Source: F23-B02 sp963613665 (lineage in GTDB: Bacteria > Bacillota > Clostridia > Oscillospirales > Oscillospiraceae). Taken from it: 64,000 bases of DNA. Under the pieces are notes generated by a model. The model was not told the DNA's origin, did not search any database, and was given only the letters and a program-made list of their open reading frames with translations. Positions 25,118-33,900 of this stretch are shown here, one piece after another (the stretch's first letter is position 1; every line of letters starts with the position of its first letter). The stretch lies in contig CAVEAL010000002.1 of the NCBI GenBank assembly GCA_963613665.1, positions 62,001 through 126,000 on the forward strand. The letters are read 5' to 3'. The position numbers and the translations under genes were made by a program.

Positions 25118-26137
25118 TTACTTCAGCTCAATACCGAAAGCGGCGCATGCCTCTTCTCCGTATTTCTCAAAGAAGCTCTGACGAAGATCGGCAACAACGG
25201 CCTGGAACGGCTCGAGCTGCTCTTCGGTGAGAACATCGACCTGCATACCCTGCTCTCTGAACTCGGCGATGAGCTCTTCATGTTCTGCCTCGACCTGGTC
25301 ACGGCCCCAGTTGCAGGCCTCGACGGCCTTCTCGGTGAGCATGGTGCGGGTAGCCTCACTCAGAGAATTCCAGGTATCGCTGTTTGCGATGAAGAGGTCG
25401 TTTTCATAGGTGTAGTTCCAGATGGTCATGTACTTCTGGACCTCTGTGACACCGGAGGTGGAGGTGATGCTGACGCCGTTTTCCTGACCGTCGATCGCGC
25501 CCTGCTGGAGAGAGGTAAAGGTCTCGGACCAGTTAAGGCCGACGGGGTCTGCACCGAAGGCTCTGAAGAAGCTCATGTATACCTCGCTGCCGGGGACGCG
25601 GATCTTCAGACCCTTGAGATCCTCAGGAGTGGTGACTGCGTGCTTGTTGTTTGTCAGCTGGCGGAAGCCGTTGTGGAACGAGCCGATGGCAGTGATGCCC
25701 TGCTGCTGGAGGATGCTGTCATAATAGGCAAGGCCGCTCTCGTCGATGATCTCGCGGGCCTCGGTGTAGCTGCTGAAGGTCCAGGGAACGGTGCCGATGG
25801 ACAGGCGCTCGTCAAGAACGCTCAGAACGCTGGTGGCATAGGCAGCAAGATCAGTCGAGCCGTCTGCGATCATTTCGATGCCCTTGGTGGCGTTGCCGGC
25901 GGCAAGCTGATCGTTCGGGTAAACCTCGATCTTGACGCTGCCGTTGGACTCTTCCTCGACGAGCTGCTTGAAGTAGTTGGCGACCTTGGTATCGATCTGA
26001 GTATCGGTGCCGTTGACTGCCATGGTGAGTGTGATGCTGTCATACTCCGAGTCGGATGCCGACTGGTCCGACGTGCCGCATGCGCACAGTGTGAATACCA
26101 TGAGCAGGGCAAGCATAAGCGATAATGTCTTCTTCAT
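25118..26137 (-). CDS. dctP: TRAP transporter solute-binding lipoprotein (DctP type)
   Basis: A 339-residue extracellular binding protein with a lipoprotein signal (lipobox LCAC, cysteine 20) and a Ser/Asp-rich tether. The DctP fold markers are present: GLKIRVPGSEVYMSFFRAFGADPV (about 166-189, with the ligand-carboxylate arginine) and QGAIDGQENGV. First gene of its operon, with a promoter and operator 80 bases upstream. Sugar-acid or other carboxylate ligand expected from the conserved arginine. Ligand identity not determinable. Confidence 0.92.
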   Translation of the reverse strand: MKKTLSLMLALLMVFTLCACGTSDQSASDSEYDSITLTMAVNGTDTQIDTKVANYFKQLVEEESNGSVKIEVYPNDQLAAGNATKGIEMIADGSTDLAAYATSVLSVLDERLSIGTVPWTFSSYTEAREIIDESGLAYYDSILQQQGITAIGSFHNGFRQLTNNKHAVTTPEDLKGLKIRVPGSEVYMSFFRAFGADPVGLNWSETFTSLQQGAIDGQENGVSITSTSGVTEVQKYMTIWNYTYENDLFIANSDTWNSLSEATRTMLTEKAVEACNWGRDQVEAEHEELIAEFREQGMQVDVLTEEQLEPFQAVVADLRQSFFEKYGEEACAAFGIELK

Positions 26138-26206
26138 AGTTTGATCCTTTCATTCTCATTTTTTTGCTCGAAACGTTCATTGTTCGACGTCCTACGTTGG
26201 ACACTT

Positions 26207-26244
26207 GGTGTTTACACCGTAACCCAGCATATCACAAAAGTCAA
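26207..26244 (-). promoter_or_regulatory. dctP operon promoter with GGTGT-TT-ACACC operator over the -10 box
   Basis: Minus-strand TTGACT (26239-26244) and TACGGT (26216-26221) are 17 bases apart. The palindrome GGTGTTTACACC (26207-26218) covers the -10 region and is a plausible binding site for the divergent FadR-type regulator. Confidence 0.6.
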
Positions 26245-26320
26245 CAGTTTTTAACGTAACGTACAAAAATTCGGAGTTAATACCCAAAACGGCAATTCAA
26301 ATTTATGCATATTCCATAAA

Positions 26321-26344
26321 GAAGTTTGATATTTATCAAACTTC
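26321..26344. promoter_or_regulatory. Perfect inverted repeat between dctP and the FadR-type gene
   Basis: GAAGTTTGAT-ATTT-ATCAAACTTC, 10-base arms, 32 bases before the -35 box of the regulator gene. It could be an operator or a terminator-like element; no T-run follows on either strand. Confidence 0.45.
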
Positions 26345-26375
26345 CAGCGCTTTATCGCGTCAAAAAAATATCATC

Positions 26376-26404
26376 TTGACTTTAGATAGGCGGCTTGTTA
26401 AAAT
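26376..26404 (+). promoter_or_regulatory. Promoter of the FadR-type regulator gene
   Basis: TTGACT-17-TAAAAT, ending 36 bases before the ATG. Confidence 0.7.
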
Positions 26405-26440
26405 TATGAGTTGAAAAAAAGACTTGGGGATACACAAGAA

Positions 26441-27157
26441 ATGGCAGATTTACAGTATAACAAAATAAACAGCACGTCTGTTGTTGAACAAACCATCAAT
26501 TTTTTGACTGATGCCATTATACGCAGAGAACTGACGCCCGGAGACAAAATTCCGACGGAATTTGAGCTGGCCGATAAGCTCGGCGTATCCCGCAACACGG
26601 TGCGCGAGGCGGTAAAAACGCTCGTGTTCATGGGTGTGCTGGAGATACGCCGCCCGGAGGGAACGTTTGTGCGCTCCGGCTTTACCGAATCGCTGATCGA
26701 CCCGATGGTCTACGGAATAATACTCAATCAGGACGACAGCTTTGAAGGACTTATGCAGCTGCGCGAAATGATCGAGGTCGGAGTAATGCGGCTTGTCATA
26801 GAAAAGGCAAGTGACGAGGAGATCGAGAGCCTGCGCGGCCCTCTTTCCGAGCTTGAAGCCGCCTGCAAAGCCAAAAAGGTAAATATCGATACCGTTTTCG
26901 AGGCGGACGATAAGTTCCATAAGGCAATAAATGAGATGGGCGGCAATCAGATGGTCAATAAGATCAGCAGCATCGTCCGTATGCTCACTCATGCCATGCG
27001 CTATGAAAGCGTCGAGGCCATGATAGAAAAGGGCGAGGCGGAAACTCTCTATTCGGTGCATGAAAAGATGTTCAATATTCTGAAAAACCGTGACGAGCGC
27101 GACCTCAACCGCGAGATACGATCAACCTATTTCGTTGACGGGCAGGCTCTGTGCTGA
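26441..27157 (+). CDS. GntR-family regulator, FadR subfamily
   Basis: A 238-residue regulator: N-terminal GntR winged helix (about 8-72; TPGDKIPTEFELADKLGVS and NTVREAVKTLVFMG) and an all-helical FCD ligand domain (about 90-225) with the metal/ligand residues typical of FadR relatives (D..FH..I near residue 156). I start at ATG behind TTGGGGA; a TTG 30 bases upstream is an alternative. Divergent from the dctP operon, whose operator overlaps the -10 box, so it is the likely substrate-sensing repressor of that operon. Confidence 0.88.
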   Translation: MADLQYNKINSTSVVEQTINFLTDAIIRRELTPGDKIPTEFELADKLGVSRNTVREAVKTLVFMGVLEIRRPEGTFVRSGFTESLIDPMVYGIILNQDDSFEGLMQLREMIEVGVMRLVIEKASDEEIESLRGPLSELEAACKAKKVNIDTVFEADDKFHKAINEMGGNQMVNKISSIVRMLTHAMRYESVEAMIEKGEAETLYSVHEKMFNILKNRDERDLNREIRSTYFVDGQALC

Positions 27158-27221
27158 TGCTTTTCGCGGCGAAAATTACCGATTTGTGACAGGGCACAGC
27201 CCGGTTTGCAGCTGAAAACTC

Positions 27222-27249
27222 TTGACAAATAGGGAAATGCTTATATAAT
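27222..27249 (+). promoter_or_regulatory. Promoter of the lysine riboswitch/NhaC-type transporter gene
   Basis: Consensus TTGACA and TATAAT with a 16-base spacer. Transcription should begin a few bases before the riboswitch P1 helix. Confidence 0.8.
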
Positions 27250-27265
27250 GGAAATGTAATTGAAT

Positions 27266-27433
27266 AGAGCATGATAGAGGCGCGGAGGTCATCAGTAGCT
27301 TTGTCAAAACGCGGGGAAGCGTTAAGCGAAAGGGGCTGCCGCCGAAGGGTCCGGTCTTCCCACGGCCGGATGCCTGGGATGCAGGATAACATCCTGCATA
27401 CTGTCGCACTTCTGCGGAGAGCTGTCATGAGGT
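27266..27433 (+). ncRNA. Lysine riboswitch (L box) aptamer
   Basis: The conserved L-box core is visible: P1 CATGATAG (27270-27277) pairing with CTGTCATG (27422-27429), GATAGAGG-CGCG after P1, GAAAGGGGCTGCCGCCGAAGG in the middle, the terminal GGATGCCTGGGATGCAGGAT hairpin-rich arm, and GAGAGCTGTCATGAGG at the 3' end. It lies between a consensus promoter and an intrinsic terminator and so probably closes expression of the downstream transporter when lysine is abundant. Confidence 0.9.
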
Positions 27434-27454
27434 CGGCAAGATAAATTCTGTTGG

Positions 27455-27483
27455 GTCATGATCGCGTCATGGCTCGTTTTTTT
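27455..27483 (+). terminator. Riboswitch-controlled terminator
   Basis: GTCATGA/TCATGGC stem (one G-T pair) with a TCGCG loop and a seven-T run (27477-27483). The TCATGA sequence matches the 3' strand of riboswitch P1, as expected for mutually exclusive structures. Confidence 0.75.
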
Positions 27484-27515
27484 GCGCAAAAATATGGGAT
27501 AAAGGAAGAAACATC

Positions 27516-29036
27516 ATGCAATTTGTAAACACCTTCTGGGCACTGGTCCCGCCGATCGTTGCGATAGTCCTCGCACTGATCACAAAGGAGACCTACAGCT
27601 CTCTGTTCATCGGCATACTTGTCGGTGCGCTGTTCGTTGCGGGCTTCAGCCCCGTCGGAACGCTCGACGCGATGATAACCGAGGGCTTCACCCCCGCCAT
27701 TTCCGATAACGCGGGCATCTTCATGTTCCTCGTCATCCTCGGCATCATGGTCGCGCTGGTAAACTCAACGGGCGCGGCGGCCGCCTTCGGAAAGTGGGCG
27801 GCAAAGCATGTCAAGACCCGCGCAGGTACGCTTTTTGCGACTTTCGTTCTCGGCGTCCTGATCTTCATTGACGACTATTTCAACTGCCTGACGGTCGGCT
27901 CGGTCATGCGCCCGCTGACGGACAATCAGAAGATATCCCGCGCAAAGCTTGCGTATCTCATCGACGCGACGGCGGCTCCCGTGTGCATGATCGCACCCGT
28001 ATCGAGCTGGGCGGCGGCGGTCTCCGGCGTTGCCGAGGATCTGGACGCGGGCATTTCCGGCATCCAGCTCTTCATTCAGGCCATACCCTTTAACTTCTAC
28101 TCGCTGCTGACCTTCGTGTTCGTTATCGGCATCATCGTCATGGGCTTCGACTACGGCCCGATGGCAAAGAGCGAGCTCGAGGCGCTCAAGGGCAATCTCG
28201 GCTCCCTCGGCGGCGACGAGGAGATCGAAAACACCAAGGCAACGCTTTGGGATATGCTTATCCCCATCATCGTGCTTATAATCATGTGCGTGGTCGGCCT
28301 GATGTACGTCGGCGGCTTCTGGGATGCAGAAAGCGGCGTAGCCGGCGACTTTGTCGGCTCGTTCGGCAACACCGACGCATTCGTCGGCCTGCCCTGGGGT
28401 TCGCTCGTGGCGCTTATATTCACCATCATCTACCTCATCTGCCGCCGTGTCACCGATTTTAAGGATGCAATGAGCTGCGCGATCAAGGGCTTCAACGCGA
28501 TGGTCCCCGCTATCCTGATCCTGACCTTCGCGGTATCGCTCAAGAACATGACGGGCCTCCTCGGCGCCGACGTCTATGTCGAGGGAGTCATGAAGGCGGC
28601 TTCTGCAAGCCTGTTTAAGATGCTTCCGGCGATCATCTTCATCGTCGCCTGCCTGCTGGCATTTGCTACCGGCACGAGCTGGGGCACCTTCGGCATCCTC
28701 ATCCCCATCGTTCTGCCCATCTTCGAGGTCGGCGACCCCCTGCTTATGATCGGCATCTCCGCCTGCCTTGCAGGCGCCGTCTGCGGCGACCACTGCTCGC
28801 CTATCTCCGACACGACCATCATGGCCTCCGCTGGTGCAAACTGCAACCACATCGAGCACGTCCAGACGCAGCTGCCCTACGCCGTCACCGTTGCGCTCCT
28901 GAGCTTCGTGAACTTCATCATCGCGGGCTTTGTCCAGAACGCATGGATCTGCCTGCCCATCGGTGCGGCCATGACTATTGCCGTGCTCTTCATCCTGCGC
29001 GCGACAGTCGGCAAAAAGACCGATAATAAGGCATAA
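27516..29036 (+). CDS. NhaC-family Na+/H+ antiporter-like transporter, predicted lysine transporter (LysW type)
   Basis: A 506-residue membrane protein with about twelve helices, including the NhaC-type segments FIDDYFNCLTVGSVMRPL (about 125-142) and GDHCSPISDTTIMAS (about 425-439). Because a lysine riboswitch precedes it, it belongs to the NhaC-superfamily lysine transporters predicted from L-box regulons rather than to a housekeeping antiporter. AAAGGAAG lies before the start and a strong terminator after the stop. Monocistronic. Transport direction is assumed to be uptake. Confidence 0.88.
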   Translation: MQFVNTFWALVPPIVAIVLALITKETYSSLFIGILVGALFVAGFSPVGTLDAMITEGFTPAISDNAGIFMFLVILGIMVALVNSTGAAAAFGKWAAKHVKTRAGTLFATFVLGVLIFIDDYFNCLTVGSVMRPLTDNQKISRAKLAYLIDATAAPVCMIAPVSSWAAAVSGVAEDLDAGISGIQLFIQAIPFNFYSLLTFVFVIGIIVMGFDYGPMAKSELEALKGNLGSLGGDEEIENTKATLWDMLIPIIVLIIMCVVGLMYVGGFWDAESGVAGDFVGSFGNTDAFVGLPWGSLVALIFTIIYLICRRVTDFKDAMSCAIKGFNAMVPAILILTFAVSLKNMTGLLGADVYVEGVMKAASASLFKMLPAIIFIVACLLAFATGTSWGTFGILIPIVLPIFEVGDPLLMIGISACLAGAVCGDHCSPISDTTIMASAGANCNHIEHVQTQLPYAVTVALLSFVNFIIAGFVQNAWICLPIGAAMTIAVLFILRATVGKKTDNKA

Positions 29037-29058
29037 AATACAGCCAAAAAAACAATAT

Positions 29059-29095
29059 GCACCCCCGAAAGCTTTGACTTTCGGGGGTGCGTTTT
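29059..29095. terminator. Terminator after the lysine-regulated transporter gene
   Basis: GCACCCCCGAAAG/CTTTCGGGGGTGC 13-pair stem with a six-base loop, followed by GTTTT. It also lies downstream of the convergent trans-sulfuration enzyme gene. Confidence 0.85.
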
Positions 29096-29121
29096 ACGTT
29101 TAAGGGCAAAGCCGTGCGTGC

Positions 29122-30318
29122 TTAGCCGATCACTTCAAGGCCGGTTTCCTCGAGCGCCTGCTTCAGATCGCCGATGATATCCTCGGCGTCCTCAATGCCG
29201 ACGGAGAAGCGGAAGAAGCCGTTATGGAACTCCTCCGGGTAAAGATACTGCCGCTCGTCGTCCTCACCGAGGAAAACGATGAGGCTTTCGTCATGACCGA
29301 GGGACACGGCAGAGGTAATGACCTTCAGGTGGCTCACAAATTTATTATGCGTGTCGTGATCGGCCTTCAGACCGAAGGACATTACGCCGCCGAAGCCGGG
29401 AGCCATCTGCTTTTTTGCTACCTCGTGGCCCTTGTGGCTCTCAAGACCGGGATAGGCCACAAAGCTGACGCAGGGCTGCTTTTCCAGCCATTGTGCGACG
29501 GCCATGGCGTTTTCGTTATGCTGGCGCATACGCAGCGGCAGCGTTACCGAGCCGCGCATGATGAGCCACGCGTTGAAGGGGCTGATTGTGCCGCCAAGAT
29601 TTATCTGAGACTGAGCCCTGATCTGATCGAGGTATTCGGTCCTGCCGACTATTGCGCCGCCCATGGAGTCGCCGTGTCCGTTTATGTATTTGGTCAGGCT
29701 CTCGACCGCAAAGTCTGCGCCGAGCTCGATCGGGCGCTGGTTGAAGGGGGAGGCGAATGTGTTGTCAACGCTCAGCAGGGCACCGTGCCTGTGTGCTATC
29801 TCCGCGATGGCGGCGATGTCCGAGATCATAAGGGTAGGGTTGCCCGGAGTCTCAATATGTATGAGCTTGGTGTTGGGGCGGATGGCGGCCTCGACATTGG
29901 CGGGATCGGTGGTGTCAACGATCGTGGTCTCCACGCCGAATTTGTTATTCAGCAGCTCGTTTAAAAGCCTGTAGACCGCTATATATGTGACGCTTGAGAA
30001 AATAACGTGGTCACCCTTATTAAGCAGTGCAAAAAACAGCCCGCTGAGCGCCGCTACACCGGAGGCCAGCACAACACAGTCCTCGCCGCCCTCGAGCGAC
30101 GCAACGCGCTCCTGCAAATACTTCTGGTTAGTGCCGCCGTTGCGCGTGTAGAGATTTGCTCCGGCGCTGGACCAGTTCATATCCGAAGGGTCGTACGGCA
30201 GCGCGTAGCTGTTGGCCATGGTGATCGGACGCTTTATCGCGCCGCTGTCCTTGTCCACCTCGTTGCCGACATGAACGGCGCGCGTGGCGAATTTGAGTGA
30301 TTTATCCTTAGTTGACAT
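29122..30318 (-). CDS. Trans-sulfuration PLP enzyme (cystathionine gamma-synthase/lyase or methionine gamma-lyase family)
   Basis: A 398-residue Cys/Met-metabolism PLP enzyme: LYTRNGGTNQKYLQERVASLEG (about 55-75), the tyrosine-bearing YTR motif, the SVDNTFASPFNQRP segment (about 190) and the PLP lysine in ESLTKYINGHGD (about 211). Members act on cystathionine, O-acyl-homoserine or methionine; sequence alone does not settle which. I use the ATG of MSTKDKS with AAAGGCGG about ten bases upstream; a longer ATG start 21 bases upstream lacks a ribosome site. It is monocistronic and convergent to the lysine transporter. Confidence 0.85.
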   Translation of the reverse strand: MSTKDKSLKFATRAVHVGNEVDKDSGAIKRPITMANSYALPYDPSDMNWSSAGANLYTRNGGTNQKYLQERVASLEGGEDCVVLASGVAALSGLFFALLNKGDHVIFSSVTYIAVYRLLNELLNNKFGVETTIVDTTDPANVEAAIRPNTKLIHIETPGNPTLMISDIAAIAEIAHRHGALLSVDNTFASPFNQRPIELGADFAVESLTKYINGHGDSMGGAIVGRTEYLDQIRAQSQINLGGTISPFNAWLIMRGSVTLPLRMRQHNENAMAVAQWLEKQPCVSFVAYPGLESHKGHEVAKKQMAPGFGGVMSFGLKADHDTHNKFVSHLKVITSAVSLGHDESLIVFLGEDDERQYLYPEEFHNGFFRFSVGIEDAEDIIGDLKQALEETGLEVIG

Positions 30319-30440
30319 ATCGGGTGTTCCGCCTTTCATAAATCTACCAACATAGTATAATAGTGTGTAAAAATATATTAGCATGACAGGCCACTCATGT
30401 CAACCGTGATGTGCCCGCCCGATGCACCTGCCGCAGACGC

Positions 30441-30469
30441 AAAATTCCCCTCCGGATTAACCGGAGGGG
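30441..30469 (-). terminator. Terminator-like hairpin on the minus strand
   Basis: CCCCTCCGG/CCGGAGGGG perfect stem with a five-base loop, followed on the minus strand by AATTTTG. It lies 15 bases after the stop codon of the short reading frame at 30484-30597. Confidence 0.6.
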
Positions 30470-30483
30470 ACGGGCCCGTATCT

Positions 30484-30597
30484 TTACTTATTGAAAAGGT
30501 ACTCAGGATGAGCGAGCAGCTCGTCGGGAGTTACGCTGACGAAGTTGAGCGGAGGCGAAATGCCTCCGCTTTGGTTTTTAATAACACCGATTAAAAT
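30484..30597 (-). pseudogene. Gene remnant or start-less short reading frame (37 codons)
   Basis: The frame ends LNFVSVTPDELLAHPEYLFNK and stops just before a terminator-like hairpin, which looks like the tail of a real gene. It is open only back to an in-frame stop at 30598-30600 and has no ATG, GTG or TTG start. A hairpin GCGGAGGC/GCCTCCGC lies inside it. Either a decayed gene whose 5' part is gone, or a fortuitous frame. Family not recognised. Confidence 0.35.
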
Positions 30598-30934
30598 TTA
30601 TTACACAGAGAGAAAATCATGCCAAAAATGGCATTAAACTACGGCCTGAATTTGCCAATAACAGTAATTAATAAACAGCACTGAAAATAACTGAAAATCA
30701 GAAAGTAAACAGATAATGTACACGCAGCATGTTTCTGAACAAAAATAGCGTTTATTATACACTGCAAACACATATGTCATAAAAAATTTACAATTTGGGC
30801 GCAAAGACTATTGAAGTGAGTCCTCAGGTTTGATAAAATGAAGCCACGCAGAGTAAGCGTAAGCGATGTATACCCCAAAAAATGGATGCATCACGGTGGT
30901 GGAAAAACATACAAAATAAAGGAGGAAAATTACA
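30598..30934 (+). other. AT-rich leader/intergenic region before the first SLH gene
   Basis: No gene seen. The region is AT-rich with a small inverted repeat TGCCA-AAAA-TGGCA near 30619 and, close to the gene, a hairpin GATGTAT/ATGCATC (30865-30892). The last 150 bases look like a transcribed 5' leader but match no riboswitch class I can recognise. No clear -35/-10 pair stands out, apart from a weak TTTACA (30786-30791) with TATTGA. Confidence 0.4.
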
Positions 30935-33900
30935 ATGAACGTAAGAAAACGCGGACTTGCACTTTTGATGTGCATCTGCATGATCTTCACGCTGCTTCCG
31001 TTCTCGGTCTTCGCCGAAGACAGCTATAGCGGCGAGAGCATTACGCTGCAGTATTGGTGCACGAATGCACGCAGCACATCAAATAATTCCAGCTCTAAGA
31101 CGGTCACGCTTGACAATAATTCTAAGCCTCAATATTTGGCCGACTTAGCTGCTTCTACCGGCAGTGAGGACGGAAGCGGGCTGAGCACTGAGTATTGGAA
31201 GACTATGATCCAGTATGGCAGTGATAAGCAGACAAACGGAGACAACGTTGATAAAACAAACAGCGGTACCGAAATATCTGCGATCATAAGAGAGAATGGT
31301 AAGTATTATTATTATCCGGCGAACGGAAGCAATCAGCGAGTTGAAATTAAGAGCGGCGCTCAGATAACCTGCTATTATCAGCTTGTTTTTGCGAATAGCG
31401 AAGATTACGGCTATATCAGCGGCTCTGACTGGGGATATCCCACGAAGAATAATGGTGGAAAAAACAATGCTCCATACTATGTTGATTATCAGCTTAAACT
31501 GATAAATGCGGATGGCAGCACTACAGACCTTAGAGTAAGCAATAAGCAGTGGTACCATAACAATGGGGTAGTTACAACAATCAACGGTATCCACTGTACT
31601 GCAAATGAAAAATATATAATCAGCAAACTGGAAGTATATAAAGGTAGTGATGGAACTCCGTTTATAAGTGAAGAAGGAGAAAGCATACGCAGTACCCTTA
31701 ATTTGACCCGCGGGTCTGATTACATTGTGATTTATTATCTGAAGGAAGCAGAAAGCTATACTCTTAACTATGTATGGACCGATGCTCCTGACGGAATGGC
31801 TGCACCGCAAGCCGTTGAATATCAGTCCGGGGACAGTGCCAATGTCGATACAACCTATGCGGCTGATTCTACCAAAATCGATAATGACGATATTACATGG
31901 AGATTCAGCGGCTGGTTTGAGGACAGCCAGTATCAAAAGAAAGCTGGTTCCACAATAACCATGGATAGCAGCAAGACGCTCTACGGTTATTGGCAGAGAC
32001 TGTATACAATTACTTATAAGTATGAAGGTGTAACACCCAGTCCGGCGCCCGAGCTGCCTGGGGCATCAATGGCCGCCGCAGGTGACACAGTTACGTTGAA
32101 AGGCATAAACCTTCCGGGCGGTTGGACATTTGAAGGCTGGTATATCAATGGCAAGAGTGTCGACGGAACATTTACGATGCCCGCAAATGATGTCACGATC
32201 ATCGGCAGCTTTACAAGAAATCAAGAAAGTTACACCGTAAAGTATGTATGGAACGACGAAGAGATATCCGAAAGTATGACTGGAAAGGAGAAAATCGGCA
32301 CCGAAGTTGATAATATACAAAAAAAGATTGAAGGCTACACGGTTATCCCCGATCAGCCGACCAAACTGACGGTTGAAGAGAGCGGAACAGAAGTTACTAT
32401 TTACTACTATAAGAACGTGACTTTGACCGCAAACAGCAGAGAAACCGTTTACAATGGTGAGAAGCAGTCCGTTTCCGGATATACTTGCAGCAAAAGTACG
32501 GCTGAACAGCTGGAATTTAAAGGTGCTGACGGCGAAACTGTGACCGCGGGAGTTGCAGGAACGGATGTCAATACCTACGAAGCTGTTTTCTCTGATAATG
32601 CTATGGGCGCAGTAGCTGATGATTTGTACATTGTGACAGCCATTATACCCGGTTGTCTGAAAATAGTTGCTCCCGGCAGTGCTGTGGTGAATCTGACGGC
32701 AGTGAAGTACTATGACGGAGAGCTTGCTGATAGTGCCTTTACCTTTGAACTCAAGGATAAAGAGGGAAACGTGCTCCAGACCAAACAGAATGCCACGGAA
32801 GACAACAGCGCTGGCACAATTACGTTTGAAACACTGACTTTTGATGACGAAGGTATCTATACATACTACATATCCGAAGTTAAGGGCACCGACAAGGACA
32901 TCGTTTACGACGAAACGGTTTACAAAGTTGAAATTACAGTGACCTTAACTGGTAACTCATATACTGCCGAAACGAATTACTATAAAGTTGTAGACGACGA
33001 GCTTGAACTTGCCCGTCAGGTCGCTTTCAACAACACGACTGCACCCGGAACACTCGTTGTCAAAAAGACCGTTTCCGGCAACGTGAGCACGAGCAAGGAA
33101 TTTGATTTTGAGGTCACCATAGAGGGCGAAAATAAGGCTCTGCCTCGAATTGCCAACAACTTCGCTCCTGCCAATAACACGAATACCATTGATTATAATG
33201 CTTTGAGCTTTGATAACAGCGGTGAAGCAACCGTCAAGTTTGCGCTCAAAGACGGCGAGACGTACACCATCACAAACCTCCCCGCAAATACGAAATACAC
33301 CGTTAAGGAGCTTGACAGCAGCGACTACACCGTGACCGCAACGGTCAACGGCGAAGAGACAGCGATCCGTGAAGGCAGTTTTTACGGATGCATTGCTGCC
33401 GGTGATACCACGACCGTCAGCTTCAACAACTACAAGGCATATCCCCCCACGCCCACTCCCAAGACCGCACTGACAATCACTGCAGGCAGCGCCGAGGGCT
33501 ACGGCCCCGACCCCGTCACCTGCGATAAGTGGACCGTTGAAGGCCTCAAGGACGGCGACAGCGTTGACTCCGTCACGATCACCGGCAAGCAGTCCGTTCC
33601 CGGCAGCTCCGCAAACGTCGCCTCCGCCGCCGTTATCAAGAACGCCGCCGGCCAGGACGTGACCGCAAGCTATGACATCAAGTACGTTGACGGCACGCTC
33701 ACGATGATAGAGATCCTCAATAAGGAGATCCACTTCAACTACATCGTCGGCTACACCGACGGAACGATCCGCCCGGAAAACAACATCAGCCGTGCGGAAA
33801 TTGCAGCGATCTTCTTCCGCCTGCTCAATGACGACGTCCGCGACAAGTTCAATACGACCGACTGTGACTTCAGCGACGTTGCAGAAGGCTCGTGGTGCCG

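Noticed and set aside
30397..30594. 65-codon plus-strand frame in the region before the SLH cluster
   Set aside because: It runs through two hairpins, has no ribosome site and no recognisable content.
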